Positions 9,724-19,996 of a DNA stretch of 64,000 bases are shown one piece after another. A model generated the notes under the pieces. It ran no database searches and had not been told where the DNA came from. It saw only the letters and a program-made list of their open reading frames with translations. The stretch covers positions 186,001-250,000 of the forward strand of contig JACPFT010000012.1 of the NCBI GenBank assembly GCA_016182845.1, written 5' to 3'. The translations under genes were made by a program, and so were the position numbers. Within the stretch, counting starts at the first letter, position 1. Each line of letters opens with the position of its first letter. Origin of the DNA: Gammaproteobacteria bacterium. Lineage in GTDB: Bacteria > Pseudomonadota > Gammaproteobacteria > Enterobacterales > Permianibacteraceae.

Positions 9724-9984
9724 TCAACCTCCCGTCACCGGCGGGAAGAACGCCACTTCCATGCCCGATGTCAGGGCTGTCGTCGGACGGGCCATGCTCT
9801 GATCCACGGCGCAGAGCAGCTTGCCCCGGCCTGCGAAGGTCTCGGTCCAGCTGCCGCCGCGCGCCGCCAAATGCGTCTGGAGGGCCGCAATATCCCAATC
9901 CCCATCGGCCAGCTCGACACGCTCCCGCTCGAGCCCCAGGGCCTCGCGCACCGAGGCGAAATAGCGCAGTTCCAAAGTCAACAT
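9724..9984 (-). CDS. moaD: Molybdopterin synthase sulfur carrier subunit MoaD
   Basis: 86 residues with a ubiquitin-like fold, ending in the required Gly-Gly (FFPPVTGG) that is adenylated and thiocarboxylated to donate sulfur to MoaE. The ATG at 9984 matches the family N-terminus (MLTLELRYFASVREALG). An in-frame GTG at 9999 would overlap the moaC stop as GTGA and adds five residues, so coupled translation from that codon is possible. It is tightly packed between moaC and moaE. Confidence 0.93.
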   Translation of the reverse strand: MLTLELRYFASVREALGLERERVELADGDWDIAALQTHLAARGGSWTETFAGRGKLLCAVDQSMARPTTALTSGMEVAFFPPVTGG

Positions 9985-9995
9985 AGTCAAACCAC

Positions 9996-10478
9996 TCACT
10001 CGACACCGGCGCGATAATGCCCGGATTTACCGCCAATTTTTTCCACGAGCCGTATACCCTCGATGCGCATGTCCTTGTCCACGGCCTTGCACATATCGTA
10101 CAGCGTCAGGGCCGCCACCGACACCGCGGTCAGGGCCTCCATCTCGACGCCGGTCTGGCCCTTGAGCTTGCAGCACGCCTCGATGTCGACGCGGGATTCT
10201 GCAGGCACCGGGGTCAGTTCCACCTTGACGGAGGTCAAAAGCAGGGGATGGCACAGGGGGATCAGCTCGGGCGTGCGCTTGGCGGCCATGATGCCCGCGA
10301 TACGCGCCGTGGCCAGGGCATCGCCCTTGGGCAGACCGCCGCTCTGCAGGAGGGCCAGGGTCTCGGCGCGCATATGCACCCGGCCCACCGCGATGGCGGT
10401 ACGTTCAGTCTCGGTTTTGTCGGAGACGTCCACCATGTGGGCATGGCCTTGCTCGTCGAGATGGGTCAGTTCAGACAT
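9996..10478 (-). CDS. moaC: Cyclic pyranopterin monophosphate synthase MoaC
   Basis: 160 residues, family length. MoaC converts the MoaA product to cyclic pyranopterin monophosphate. Signature blocks include [34 protein letters not shown] (with the conserved histidine), and [28 protein letters not shown], followed by [12 protein letters not shown] near the end. First gene of the moaCDE operon, divergent from nudJ across about 107 bases. Confidence 0.97.
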   Translation of the reverse strand: MSELTHLDEQGHAHMVDVSDKTETERTAIAVGRVHMRAETLALLQSGGLPKGDALATARIAGIMAAKRTPELIPLCHPLLLTSVKVELTPVPAESRVDIEACCKLKGQTGVEMEALTAVSVAALTLYDMCKAVDKDMRIEGIRLVEKIGGKSGHYRAGVE

Positions 10479-10510
10479 CGTGATACCGTCGCTTGTTGCT
10501 AAGATAGGGA

Positions 10511-10529
10511 GGCGGGTATAGTGCCCGCC
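10511..10529 (+). promoter_or_regulatory. Possible promoter with inverted repeat before nudJ
   Basis: TATAGT (10517-10522) looks like a -10. It is framed by GGCGGG (10511-10516) and CCCGCC (10524-10529), a perfect 6-base inverted repeat that could be an operator or simply GC-rich chance. The -35 region is weak (TTGTTG at 10493). Confidence 0.35.
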
Positions 10530-10585
10530 CCCGAACAGGCGTTTGAAAAACCGCCGCTCGCCCCGTTGGTCCTACGAGGTTTCGC

Positions 10586-11062
10586 ATGATTCTAGCGCAC
10601 ATCACTGTCGCCGCCGTGATCGAACACGAGGGCCGCTTCCTGCTCGTCGAGGAACAGGGCGAGGGCGAGGACCTGGTGTTCAACCAACCGGCAGGGCATG
10701 TGGAAGCGGGCGAAAACCTCCTGGCCGCCGCCGTGCGCGAAGTCCGCGAGGAAACCGGTCATCACTTCGTGCCGCTAGGCATCGTCGGAATGTACCTCTA
10801 CACCAGCCCCCTCAACCAGGTGACCTATCAGCGCACCTGCTTCTATGGCACCGTAGCCGAACCCGACGCCGTGCTTGCCCACGAGGCCCCGGAAGTCCGC
10901 GCGAGCCACTGGCTCAACCAGGACGACGTTCGGGCACGCCGCCGCGCCCACCGCAGCCCCATGGTGCAGCGCTGCATCGACGACTACCTGAACGGACAAC
11001 GCTATTCCCTGCAAGCCGTCGCCTGCCTGAGCCCGGAAGCGGCCGGCCAGCCCGTGGTATAA
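10586..11062 (+). CDS. nudJ: NUDIX hydrolase, NudJ-like phosphatase
   Basis: 158 residues. The Nudix box is complete in GHVEAGENLLAAAVREVREETGH (pattern G-x5-E-x7-R-E-x2-E-E-x-G; quoted in parts), giving the Mg-binding REVREE core. NudJ hydrolyses nucleoside tri- and diphosphates and thiamine pyrophosphate-type substrates. The assignment rests on the box, the NQPAGHVE context and the position directly before mnmA and hflD, the order found in E. coli and Pseudomonas. The exact substrate is inferred. A TATAAT at 11058-11063 overlaps its stop codon and may be a -10 for mnmA. Confidence 0.88.
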   Translation: MILAHITVAAVIEHEGRFLLVEEQGEGEDLVFNQPAGHVEAGENLLAAAVREVREETGHHFVPLGIVGMYLYTSPLNQVTYQRTCFYGTVAEPDAVLAHEAPEVRASHWLNQDDVRARRRAHRSPMVQRCIDDYLNGQRYSLQAVACLSPEAAGQPVV

Positions 11063-12834
<1,772 letters not shown>

Positions 12835-12847
12835 ATGGATTAGAGCT

Positions 12848-13201
12848 TCAGGCGTCGTAGCGCATGCGTATGCCCTGCTCCAGCGACAGGCGGATCTCGG
12901 TCGCCGACAGGGCCTTGGGAAAATAACAGCCCGAAATGTGCGCGAACTTGATGCTCGCGCCTTCCAGGTTGGCATTGCGGAAATCGATGCCGCGCAAGTC
13001 CGAGCCACGAAAATAGGCGCCGCTGAAATTCAGGCCATCGGCATTCATGCCGCGTAGATCCAGGCCACGAAAATCGCCATTACTCAGATCCGCCGTCTCA
13101 CCGCCCGCCCGGGCGGCATTGAACTCGCCGATTTTCTCCTCGCGCAACAGGGCAAAAAGCCGGTTGGCCAGTTGTTTGGGACCATTCATCGCCACTGCCA
13201 T
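12848..13201 (-). CDS. Pentapeptide-repeat protein
   Basis: 117 residues. Residues about 35-85 contain tandem A(D/N)LXX-type repeats (ADLSNGDFRGLDLRGMNADG, LNFSGAYFRGSDLRGIDFRN, ANLEG), which form a right-handed quadrilateral beta-helix. The flanks are a short helical N-terminus (KQLANRLFALLREEKIGEF) and a helical C-terminus. Functions of such small proteins vary (DNA mimicry, scaffolding), so none is claimed. The ATG at 13201 is fixed by an excellent AAGGAGG ribosome binding site within 13208-13217. It lies 31 bases after the receiver gene and may be cotranscribed with it. Confidence 0.82.
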   Translation of the reverse strand: MAVAMNGPKQLANRLFALLREEKIGEFNAARAGGETADLSNGDFRGLDLRGMNADGLNFSGAYFRGSDLRGIDFRNANLEGASIKFAHISGCYFPKALSATEIRLSLEQGIRMRYDA

Positions 13202-13232
13202 GGATAACCTCCTTTTTCCTGAGTGTAGACGC

Positions 13233-13640
13233 TCACGCGGCGGCATGCGCAACCAGCCGGGAAATCAGCGAAAGCAACAAACTCATGTCGCCGATGGGCT
13301 TGTGCAGGACCTGCCCCTCGGAGACGCCCAGCTGGCGCAACTCCGGCGGCAGGCAGTACTCCACCGAACCGGTATGGATCAGGAATTTCATGTCGGGGCA
13401 GACCCGATGCGCCGCCTGAACGAAGGCATTGCCGTCCATGCCCGGCAGGCGGATGTCGATAATGCCGATATCCGGGGACTCGTGCCCCACCAGGTTGAGG
13501 GCTTGTTCGCCACTCGCCGCCGTGATCACGGCAAATTCCTCGTCGCTGAGGAAGGTGGCCAGATTGTCGCGGATGACCGCGTCGTCATCCAGAACCAGAA
13601 TTCTCACCAATTCCTTGGCGTCATGCTTCCCTGACGGCAT
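13233..13640 (-). CDS. Single-domain response regulator (receiver)
   Basis: 135 residues forming one REC domain with no output domain. The acidic pocket DDD is at residues 18-20, the phospho-acceptor Asp62 sits in IIDIRLPGMDG, the Thr/Ser position is in LIHTGS and the lysine is in VLHKPIGD. Such stand-alone receivers act in phosphorelays or by protein contact. The ATG at 13640 is preceded by GAGGGG; an in-frame GTG at 13607 with AAGGA would remove the first eleven residues and is possible. No histidine kinase is immediately adjacent (the nearest is at 14.8-16.2 kb, beyond dinB). Confidence 0.85.
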   Translation of the reverse strand: MPSGKHDAKELVRILVLDDDAVIRDNLATFLSDEEFAVITAASGEQALNLVGHESPDIGIIDIRLPGMDGNAFVQAAHRVCPDMKFLIHTGSVEYCLPPELRQLGVSEGQVLHKPIGDMSLLLSLISRLVAHAAA

Positions 13641-13739
13641 AGCCCCTCGCGTGGCGGCGTGGTCGCCGCCTTTGTTGTTATGCCGCGAAGCTAGCAAGTT
13701 GTTCGGCGACTGACAAGACAAACTGAACGATAGCTTAAT

Positions 13740-14801
13740 TCACCATTGAAATGACAACTGCCGCGCTTCCGAAGCCGGCTCACGGAAGCGCACGCCCACG
13801 CCCACCAGGCGCACCGGCAGCTCGATCCGGGCATGGGCCTCGCGCAGCAGCTGTGTCGCCCGTTCCAGCTCCGGCTGACTGGCCAGGCACTCCATGGTCG
13901 TTTGGGAGAAGTCCGAGAATTTCAGCTTCACGAACAGCTTGTGCGCCAGCTCCGCGTCGCCCGAACGCTGCAGACGCTCAAGCAACTGCCCGAAGAGCTC
14001 CGGCAAGACCGCCACACAGGCCTCCACATCGGGCAGGTCCTTGTCGTAGGTATTTTCCACGCTCAGGGACTTGCGCATGCGTTCGGATACCACCGGCCGC
14101 TCGTCGATGCCCCGGCAGAGGCGATAGAGCTGCACCCCGAAGGAACCGAATTTCTCCACCAGCTGGGCCAGGGACCAGGCGCGCACATCGCCGCAGCTCA
14201 TAAGCCCCAGCTCGTGCATCTTCGCCGCCGTGACCTTGCCCACCCCGAAGATCTTCTCCACCGGCAAGACCCGGACGAATTCGTCCACCTCCTCGGGGCG
14301 CACCACGAACTGACCATTGGGCTTGCGCCAGTCGCTGGCGATCTTGGCCAGGAACTTGTTCGGTGCGATGCCGGCAGATGCCGTCAGCTGGGTTTCGCGG
14401 AAGATGCGTTCGCGGATCTCCCGGGCGATCAGGGTGGCGCTGCCCTGGTAATGCGCCGAGCCGGTGACGTCCAGGAAGGCTTCATCGAAGGACAGCGGCT
14501 CGATGCGCTCGGCGTAGGCGGCGAAGATCCCACGGATACGCCGGGATTCCGCCGCGTATTTCTCCATGGTCGGCGTGACGATGATGAGATCCGGGCACTG
14601 ACGCAGCGCCTGACTGGAGGCCATGGCGGAACGCACCCCGTAGGCGCGCGCCTCGTAATTGCTGGTGGAGATCACGCCGCGCCGATCCGGTCGCCCGCCC
14701 ACCGCCATGGGCCGGCCGCGCAAGCGCGGATCGTCGCGCATCTCGATGGCGGCGTAGAAGCAATCCATATCGATATGGATGACCTTGCGCCCGCCGTTCA
14801 T
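13740..14801 (-). CDS. dinB: DNA polymerase IV (Y family)
   Basis: 353 residues, family length. Pol IV carries out translesion synthesis. Catalytic blocks are HIDMDCFYAAIE near the N-terminus and SFDEAFLDVTGS, supplying the metal-binding acidic residues; helix-hairpin-helix residues follow in VEKIFGVGKVTAAKMHELG. It ends without a clear C-terminal beta-clamp QL-type motif, except the terminal RQLSFQW, which is a plausible clamp-binding peptide. It follows the phoQ-like gene by 15 bases on the same strand. I see no LexA box in that gap. Confidence 0.97.
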   Translation of the reverse strand: MNGGRKVIHIDMDCFYAAIEMRDDPRLRGRPMAVGGRPDRRGVISTSNYEARAYGVRSAMASSQALRQCPDLIIVTPTMEKYAAESRRIRGIFAAYAERIEPLSFDEAFLDVTGSAHYQGSATLIAREIRERIFRETQLTASAGIAPNKFLAKIASDWRKPNGQFVVRPEEVDEFVRVLPVEKIFGVGKVTAAKMHELGLMSCGDVRAWSLAQLVEKFGSFGVQLYRLCRGIDERPVVSERMRKSLSVENTYDKDLPDVEACVAVLPELFGQLLERLQRSGDAELAHKLFVKLKFSDFSQTTMECLASQPELERATQLLREAHARIELPVRLVGVGVRFREPASEARQLSFQW

Positions 14802-14816
14802 GGGCCGATGCTCGAA

Positions 14817-16169
14817 TTAAACCGGGAAGCGCAGCTGGAAACTGGCGCCGCCCCAGTCCGAATCGGCGATCTGCATCTGCCCGCCGTAGGCGAGGACGAT
14901 GTCGACCACGACCGCGAGGCCGATGCCATGGCCCGGCACCCGCGAATCGACGCGCACGCCGCGCTGCCCCAAGCGTTCACGGTGTTCCAGGGGCACGCCC
15001 GGGCCGTCGTCCTCGATGCATAGCTCCAGCCCCTGCCTGCCGGTCCGGTCCGACAACGGCCTAGCCAGGACACGCACCCGGCTCTTGCACCACTGATGCG
15101 CGTTATCCAACAGATTGCCCAGCATCTCGAACAGATCGCCCTCATCGCCATAGAAGCGCGCCTGGGCGGCCACCTGCATCTCGACCTGCACGCCCTTTTC
15201 GACATAGACCTTGGCCAGGGCCGCGACGATCTTGCCGGCCACGACCTGGACATCCACCGGCTTGGCCAGCGCGCTGATACCCGAGGTAGCGGCGCGCTGC
15301 AGCTGGTATTTGACGATCTGGTTCATGCGCGGCACCTGCTCATTGACTGCCTGCACCAGATCGTCGGAAGCGGAGCCCGTAGCCCCCTGCAGAACCGCCA
15401 AGGGGGTTTTCAGGCTGTGGGCCAGATCGCCCAGACTGGCACGGTAGCGCTCGCGCTGGGCGCGCTCGCTCTTGATCAACAGGTTGATATTGTCGGTAAG
15501 GGCCTGAACCTCGAAGGGGAACTGACCGTCGATGCGCTCGCTCCGCCCCTCCTCGACCGCCTGCAGCTGTTCCGCCGCGCGCTTCAAAGGAGTCAGGCCC
15601 CAATGCATCACCGCGTATTGCACGATCAGTAGCACCGCCGCCAAGGCTGTCAACCATCCCCAAAGCTGACGCCGGTAGCTCACCAGCATCTGGCGGTAGT
15701 CCTCCTGGCCTTCGGCCACATGGATCGTGTAACGGCTCTCCGCCTCGTTGTCGCCTTCCCAGAGCACGCCATAACTGGTCAGGAAAAAGCCGGCCCCCTC
15801 AGCATCGAGCACTTCCTCGAAGCGGGTCTCGCCGGCGGCGACATCGTCCGGGCGCGGCACGTCCTGACCGGAGGCCGATTGCGAGCGCCACACCGGCTCA
15901 CCCCGGCCATTGACGATCCAGCCGTATAGGCCGGATTCCAGTTGGTTGAAGCGGTTCTCGCGGATGAACTGCGGCAGGCTCAGCTCACCCGGGCGGATTT
16001 CCTCGGCCTGGCTCAAGAGTGCATGAATATGAGCCTCCAGGCGCTCACCCACGCCCCGGGTCAGGCTGGCCTCGTAGGCCTTCTCCAGAATGAGCGCGGT
16101 CATGCCAACGAAGACGGCCAGCACGAGGCTGGCCGCGAGCAATAACCTACCGCTCAGGGAACTTGGCAT
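14817..16169 (-). CDS. Sensor histidine kinase, PhoQ-like
   Basis: 450 residues. A first membrane helix (LLLAASLVLAVFVGMTALI) and a second near residues 165-190 (WGWLTALAAVLLIVQYAVM) bracket a periplasmic sensor domain. A HAMP-like linker follows, then the H-box DLAHSLKTPLAVLQ with His251, the N-box LGNLLDNAHQW, and the G boxes DDGPGVP and GHGIGLAV. HSLKTPL and the overall form are typical of the PhoQ family in non-enteric gammaproteobacteria. The ATG overlaps the regulator's stop by one base (TGATG), so kinase and regulator are coupled. The signal is unknown. Confidence 0.88.
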   Translation of the reverse strand: MPSSLSGRLLLAASLVLAVFVGMTALILEKAYEASLTRGVGERLEAHIHALLSQAEEIRPGELSLPQFIRENRFNQLESGLYGWIVNGRGEPVWRSQSASGQDVPRPDDVAAGETRFEEVLDAEGAGFFLTSYGVLWEGDNEAESRYTIHVAEGQEDYRQMLVSYRRQLWGWLTALAAVLLIVQYAVMHWGLTPLKRAAEQLQAVEEGRSERIDGQFPFEVQALTDNINLLIKSERAQRERYRASLGDLAHSLKTPLAVLQGATGSASDDLVQAVNEQVPRMNQIVKYQLQRAATSGISALAKPVDVQVVAGKIVAALAKVYVEKGVQVEMQVAAQARFYGDEGDLFEMLGNLLDNAHQWCKSRVRVLARPLSDRTGRQGLELCIEDDGPGVPLEHRERLGQRGVRVDSRVPGHGIGLAVVVDIVLAYGGQMQIADSDWGGASFQLRFPV

Positions 16170-16849
16170 CAGGCGTCTTTTTCCAGAGTGAAGCGGTAGC
16201 CGCGCCCGCGCAGGGTCTCAATGGGATTCAGGCTGTTGTCCGGATCCAGCTTCTTGCGCAGCCGGCCGATGAAGACCTCGATGACATTGCTGTCCCGATC
16301 ATAGTCTTGCTCGTACAAGTGATCGGTCAGCTCGGTCTTGGAAATCACCTTGCCGGCGTGCATCACCAGGTATTCGAGCATCTTGTACTCGTAGGCGGTC
16401 AGCTCCAGCTCGCTGCCCATGACGCGCACGCTCTGCGCCACGGTATCCATTTCCACGGGCCCGAAACGCAGCACCGGCTTGGCAAAACCCGCCGAACGGC
16501 GCAGCAAGGCATTGAGACGCGCCAACAGCTCTTCCATCTGAAAGGGCTTGGTGAGGTAGTCGTCGGCACCCGCCGACAGACCCTCCACCTTGTCCTGCCA
16601 GTGGCCACGTGCGGTCAGCACCAAAATAGGAAAGCTCTTGCCCTCGGCGCGCAGGCGTTTGATCACCTCCATGCCCGACAACTTGGGCAGGCCCAGATCG
16701 AACACGGCCATGTCGTAGGGATACTCGCGGCCGAAATACAGTCCCGCCTCGCCGTCGGCGGCGGCATCGACAACGTAGCCTGCCTCCTTGAGCGCCGAGG
16801 TCAGCTGTTCACGCAGGGGGGCTTCGTCTTCCAGTAGCAGGATGCGCAT
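16169..16849 (-). CDS. OmpR-family response regulator, PhoP-like
   Basis: 226 residues. The receiver domain has acidic residues at 7-9 and phospho-acceptor Asp51 (VFDLGLPKLSG), with the conserved lysine in LTKPFQMEELLARL. The winged-helix DNA-binding domain follows (ELTAYEYKMLEYLVMHAGKV, then VIEVFIGRLRKKL, GRGYRF). It is coupled to the PhoQ-like kinase and preceded by a PepSY-domain gene, a frequent companion of this regulator group and probably a target or modulator. Confidence 0.9.
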   Translation of the reverse strand: MRILLLEDEAPLREQLTSALKEAGYVVDAAADGEAGLYFGREYPYDMAVFDLGLPKLSGMEVIKRLRAEGKSFPILVLTARGHWQDKVEGLSAGADDYLTKPFQMEELLARLNALLRRSAGFAKPVLRFGPVEMDTVAQSVRVMGSELELTAYEYKMLEYLVMHAGKVISKTELTDHLYEQDYDRDSNVIEVFIGRLRKKLDPDNSLNPIETLRGRGYRFTLEKDA

Positions 16850-16989
16850 GTGCTTAGCCTTTCTAGTATGCCAATCAAACCCATTTCAATCGGCGCGTGG
16901 TCGAGCAATTCGGAATGGAACCGCCACAGGTTTCTGGCAATGCTCCCGATGCAATGCGGTCGGAAGGGTGCCTCAATCCTGATCGATAC

Positions 16990-17283
16990 CTAATCCAGGT
17001 CGATAATATCCCCGGTCTCGCCATCCACATAGACCGTCCTGACCCTGCCGGTATCCAGCAAGACCTTGATGCGATAGACAAGGGGGCCGAGGCTTTCGAT
17101 CCGATCGGCAGCCAGGACGCGCCCGCGCACGGCGCGCTTGGCGACGCGCACCGCCTCGTCCATGGTCAAGCGCTGAACTTCAAGGGGATTTGGGGCAACG
17201 GGCGCCTGCGCCGCCTGGCCTAGGCCGGGCGGCATCCAGAACAACACGACGCTGAATAACAGGCACGCGAACGGCAAGGACAT
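16990..17283 (-). CDS. PepSY-domain periplasmic protein
   Basis: 97 residues: a signal peptide (MSLPFACLLFSVVLFWMPPG) followed by one PepSY domain (LTMDEAVRVAKRAVRGRVLA ... RIKVLLDTGRVRTVYVDGETG). PepSY modules often inhibit or modulate proteases and frequently accompany envelope-stress two-component systems, which fits the PhoP/PhoQ-like genes 140 bases downstream on the same strand. The start at 17283 is chosen because the signal peptide begins there; a longer upstream frame adds a non-homologous Arg-rich stretch. Confidence 0.8.
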   Translation of the reverse strand: MSLPFACLLFSVVLFWMPPGLGQAAQAPVAPNPLEVQRLTMDEAVRVAKRAVRGRVLAADRIESLGPLVYRIKVLLDTGRVRTVYVDGETGDIIDLD

Positions 17284-17342
17284 CCGAATTCCCCGAAACG
17301 ACGCGCGCAGTGTAGCGGCAGCGCCGGAGCTTGGCGAGAGCC

Positions 17343-17948
17343 TCACTCGGCCGGGGTGACGTCTACCCGAACGCGCAGGGAATTGCCCGGATCGCGTTCC
17401 AGGCGGGTGGTGCGAGTCTCGCCACCGTAGCGGTAGGTGACGTCGTAACCCACGATGCGCTCTTCGTACTCCACCTCGTCCACCGTCTCGCAGCGTTGTT
17501 CGTGCTCATAACGGACTTCGGTGTTGCCGCGGTTGCTGACATCGTGGCCGATGGAAGCGCCCAGCAGGCCGCCAGCGACGGCGCCGACCTTCTTGTTCGT
17601 GCTGTGATGGCCGACGGCATTGCCGACCGCCGCGCCGATAATGCCGCCCACGATGGTCCCGGTCATGGAATCGGAACCGCCACGCTCCACTTCGACCGGA
17701 ACCTCTTCGGCCCAGCAGCGCTCACGCGGCGTGCTCACCCGCACGCGATCGTGCACCGGGATGCTGCGCAAGACCGTTGCATAGTCATAACCGGGGCCGG
17801 CATCGTCGCGGTAATAGCGGTCGCCGGAATCTCGGGCATGGGGACGGGGGTTATGCGAGGCCTTGTGTTCCGCTATGGCCGGGAAGCTCCAGGCCATGGT
17901 CAGGGCGAGCAAGGTCATGCTCAAACGCGTCATGAGGGTCGGTTTCAT
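17343..17948 (-). CDS. Glycine-zipper envelope protein (17 kDa surface antigen-like)
   Basis: 201 residues with a signal peptide (LSMTLLALTMAWSFPAIAE). Residues about 95-135 form a glycine zipper, TGTIVGGIIGAAVGNAVGHH and VGAVAGGLLGASIGHDV, of the 2TM/Rickettsia 17 kDa antigen type. The C-terminal part (CETVDEVEYEERIVGYDVTY) contains paired cysteines shared with the protein at 36.4 kb, clearly a paralogue. It lies upstream of the PepSY-phoP-phoQ-like genes on the same strand, 59 bases away. Its role in envelope integrity is inferred. Confidence 0.78.
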   Translation of the reverse strand: MKPTLMTRLSMTLLALTMAWSFPAIAEHKASHNPRPHARDSGDRYYRDDAGPGYDYATVLRSIPVHDRVRVSTPRERCWAEEVPVEVERGGSDSMTGTIVGGIIGAAVGNAVGHHSTNKKVGAVAGGLLGASIGHDVSNRGNTEVRYEHEQRCETVDEVEYEERIVGYDVTYRYGGETRTTRLERDPGNSLRVRVDVTPAE

Positions 17949-18059
17949 GCTGGTCGTCTCCGCAAGCGAAAGACCCGCGCGCGCTGCGGCGGGTAGTGCT
18001 TATACCATAGGATTGGCACACTGAATTAGCCCTGAATCCCCCGGCCAAGGCCGTGGCGA

Positions 18060-19454
18060 TCATGCGGCCATTTGTCGAGAAATGGTATCCAGCTCAGGCG
18101 CTTGGGTCATGACCTCCTCATAGACCGTCTCGACCTGGCTGGCGGTCAGACCCAGAAACTCCAAGACCGCCGTGGGCAGCGTGGTGCTGCGGTGATCCGA
18201 GAGGCCCTGACGCGCCAGCAGACGACACGCCAGCAGAACCACATTGCTGTAGGCGGCGGCCTTACTGGAGAACTCTTCCTGGTGATGCCAGCGCACGGTT
18301 TCCACCAGCTCCTCGGGCATGTGCCACGCCTGCATCAGCCAGGCGCCGATCTCCTGGTAGTTCACGCCCAGGACATGGGATTCAATGCTGGCGACCGGCA
18401 GTTGCGGATTGATCTCCACATAGCGGTTGATCAGGAAGAACTGGGGCGGAAACACGTGGCCGAGCAGCAAATGCCCAAAGTTGTGCAACAGGCCCGCCAG
18501 ATAGACCAGGCCGCGTTGAGGTCGGATCTTGGCCGGGATCTGCCGAGTCAGGCGTTCGGCCAGGACGGCCGTGTAGATCGACTGCCGCCAAAAGGCCCGT
18601 AGGCCCAAGGGGCCGTCATGGCTGACCTTGAGAGATTTACCGACGGCGATGCCCAGGGCCAGGTTCATGACCAGATCGAAGCCCAGAACGCGGGCGATGG
18701 CATCTTCCACCGAGCGGATCGTGCCTTGATAGCCGTAGAACGGCGAGCTGGCCCAACTGATGACCTGGGCCGACAGGCTGGGATCGCGATTGACGATGGC
18801 GGCCAAATCCGCCGTAGTGGCATTGGGATCGACGCGCAGGCGCATGACCTGCTGCGCCACCTCGGGCATGGCCGGCAGATCGAAGGTTTCCTCGACACGC
18901 TGACGCATCCGTAGCGGCGTCAGCTGGGAGACGCTGCCTTCCAGCTTGCGCTCGCCCTGAGCGCCGGAGCCTAGGCGCAACCGCTCGCCGGACACCGAGA
19001 ACTGGCCGGGCCGGGCGCGCCGCATCAGCTGGGTGAAGTCCGCCTGCTTGAGCTTGAGCAGGCAATCGCGGGAACCCGGCTCGATATACACCGACTCGCC
19101 GCCCAGCAGGCTGGTATCGACCACGGCCTGCATATTGAACAGTTCCGGCAGGGGCGAACGACAGCCCGGGTCGCAGCCCTGAAAGACCCGCTCCAACCGA
19201 CCGTCATTGGCCAGGCTCAAATCCTGGCGCAGACTCGTCGCCAAGGTGGAAAAGTCGAGCAAGTGGCTGGCCGGCAGCAAAGCCATCAGCAGGTCTCCGC
19301 CCGCCTCCAGCAACACGGTTCGTACCAACTGTTCCTGGGGAACGCCAGCCCGCTCGGCAGCTTCCAAAAAACTATGGGCGGGGGCCAGGGGAATCAACTC
19401 ATAGTTGATGCCCTGCTCTTGTAGGTGGCTTAGCACGCGGGAAGGTATGGCCAC
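18060..19454 (-). CDS. YbaK-HDOD fusion protein
   Basis: 464 residues. Residues 1-155 resemble the YbaK/ProXp aminoacyl-tRNA editing fold (INYELIPLAPAHSFLEAAER, VRTVLLEAGGDLLMALLPAS, LFNMQAVVDTSLL). Residues about 190-400 are an HDOD domain (LPAMPEVAQQVMRLRVDPNA, DPSLSAQVISWAS, AGLLHNFGHLLLGHVFP), a catalytically degenerate HD relative used in signalling. The GTG at 19454 is preferred because GGAG stands six bases upstream (19461-19464); in-frame starts at 19517 and 19607 lack this and add unrelated sequence. Whether the YbaK part edits tRNA or only binds a ligand is unknown. Confidence 0.82.
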   Translation of the reverse strand: MAIPSRVLSHLQEQGINYELIPLAPAHSFLEAAERAGVPQEQLVRTVLLEAGGDLLMALLPASHLLDFSTLATSLRQDLSLANDGRLERVFQGCDPGCRSPLPELFNMQAVVDTSLLGGESVYIEPGSRDCLLKLKQADFTQLMRRARPGQFSVSGERLRLGSGAQGERKLEGSVSQLTPLRMRQRVEETFDLPAMPEVAQQVMRLRVDPNATTADLAAIVNRDPSLSAQVISWASSPFYGYQGTIRSVEDAIARVLGFDLVMNLALGIAVGKSLKVSHDGPLGLRAFWRQSIYTAVLAERLTRQIPAKIRPQRGLVYLAGLLHNFGHLLLGHVFPPQFFLINRYVEINPQLPVASIESHVLGVNYQEIGAWLMQAWHMPEELVETVRWHHQEEFSSKAAAYSNVVLLACRLLARQGLSDHRSTTLPTAVLEFLGLTASQVETVYEEVMTQAPELDTISRQMAA

Positions 19455-19661
19455 GGTGATCTCCGGTATGCGAAGGGCGCGCGATTCGCGGCACTGAATA
19501 CCTAAGAGAATAGCCATTCGCGGAGCGAAACGCACTGCCGTGAAGCGCGCAGCCAGGCACAATCCTGAGCGAAAATCGCCCAGGCGATGCCTTGGAGTGG
19601 AAAACAAGGGGAAACGGTGGCCCGCCCCGGGCGGAGCACAGAGGCGCCGATCGGCAGACGC

Positions 19662-19693
19662 AAAAAAAAAGGGTCAGGCAAGCCTAACCCTTT
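19662..19693 (-). terminator. Terminator of the first tRNA-Arg gene
   Basis: On the minus strand GGGTTAGG pairs with CCTGACCC (19671-19678 with 19683-19690, loop of four), followed by nine T's (plus-strand A's 19662-19670). It lies 8 bases beyond the tRNA 3' end. Confidence 0.9.
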
Positions 19694-19700
19694 GAATTAA

Positions 19701-19777
19701 TGGCGGACCCGGAGAGATTCGAACTCCCGACCACCTGGTTCGTAGCCAGGTACTCTATCCAACTGAGCTACGGGTCC
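19701..19777 (-). tRNA. tRNA-Arg(ACG), copy 1
   Basis: 77 bases including an encoded CCA. The acceptor stem is GGACCCG/CGGGTCC, the D-arm GCTCAGTTGGATAGAGT, the anticodon stem-loop CCTGG-CTACGAA-CCAGG with anticodon ACG, and the T-loop TTCGAAT. A34 would be expected to be converted to inosine by TadA. It is identical to the copy at 20031-20107. Confidence 0.98.
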
Positions 19778-19791
19778 GCGTTGGAGGCGCC

Positions 19792-19819
19792 ATTATACTG
19801 AGCGAATTTCGCGTTGCAA
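19792..19819 (-). promoter_or_regulatory. Promoter of tRNA-Arg copy 1
   Basis: On the minus strand TTGCAA (19814-19819) and a perfect TATAAT (19792-19797) are 16 bases apart, and the -10 ends about 14 bases before the tRNA 5' end. This copy therefore has its own sigma-70 promoter. Confidence 0.75.
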
Positions 19820-19996
19820 GCGCCTGATGGAAATTTTTTCGAGGCGCGACAAAGACCAAGCACATGCGGCGTTTCGAAGCGACGCCGGGCGGCCAGCCTA
19901 GCCAGGGAAAGCCCAAGGCGTTCGCTCGCCGACAGTCCTGCGCCCCCACCTGGCGGCCAGGCGATGCCGAGTGGCGCAGATCGCCACCGCCTGCGC

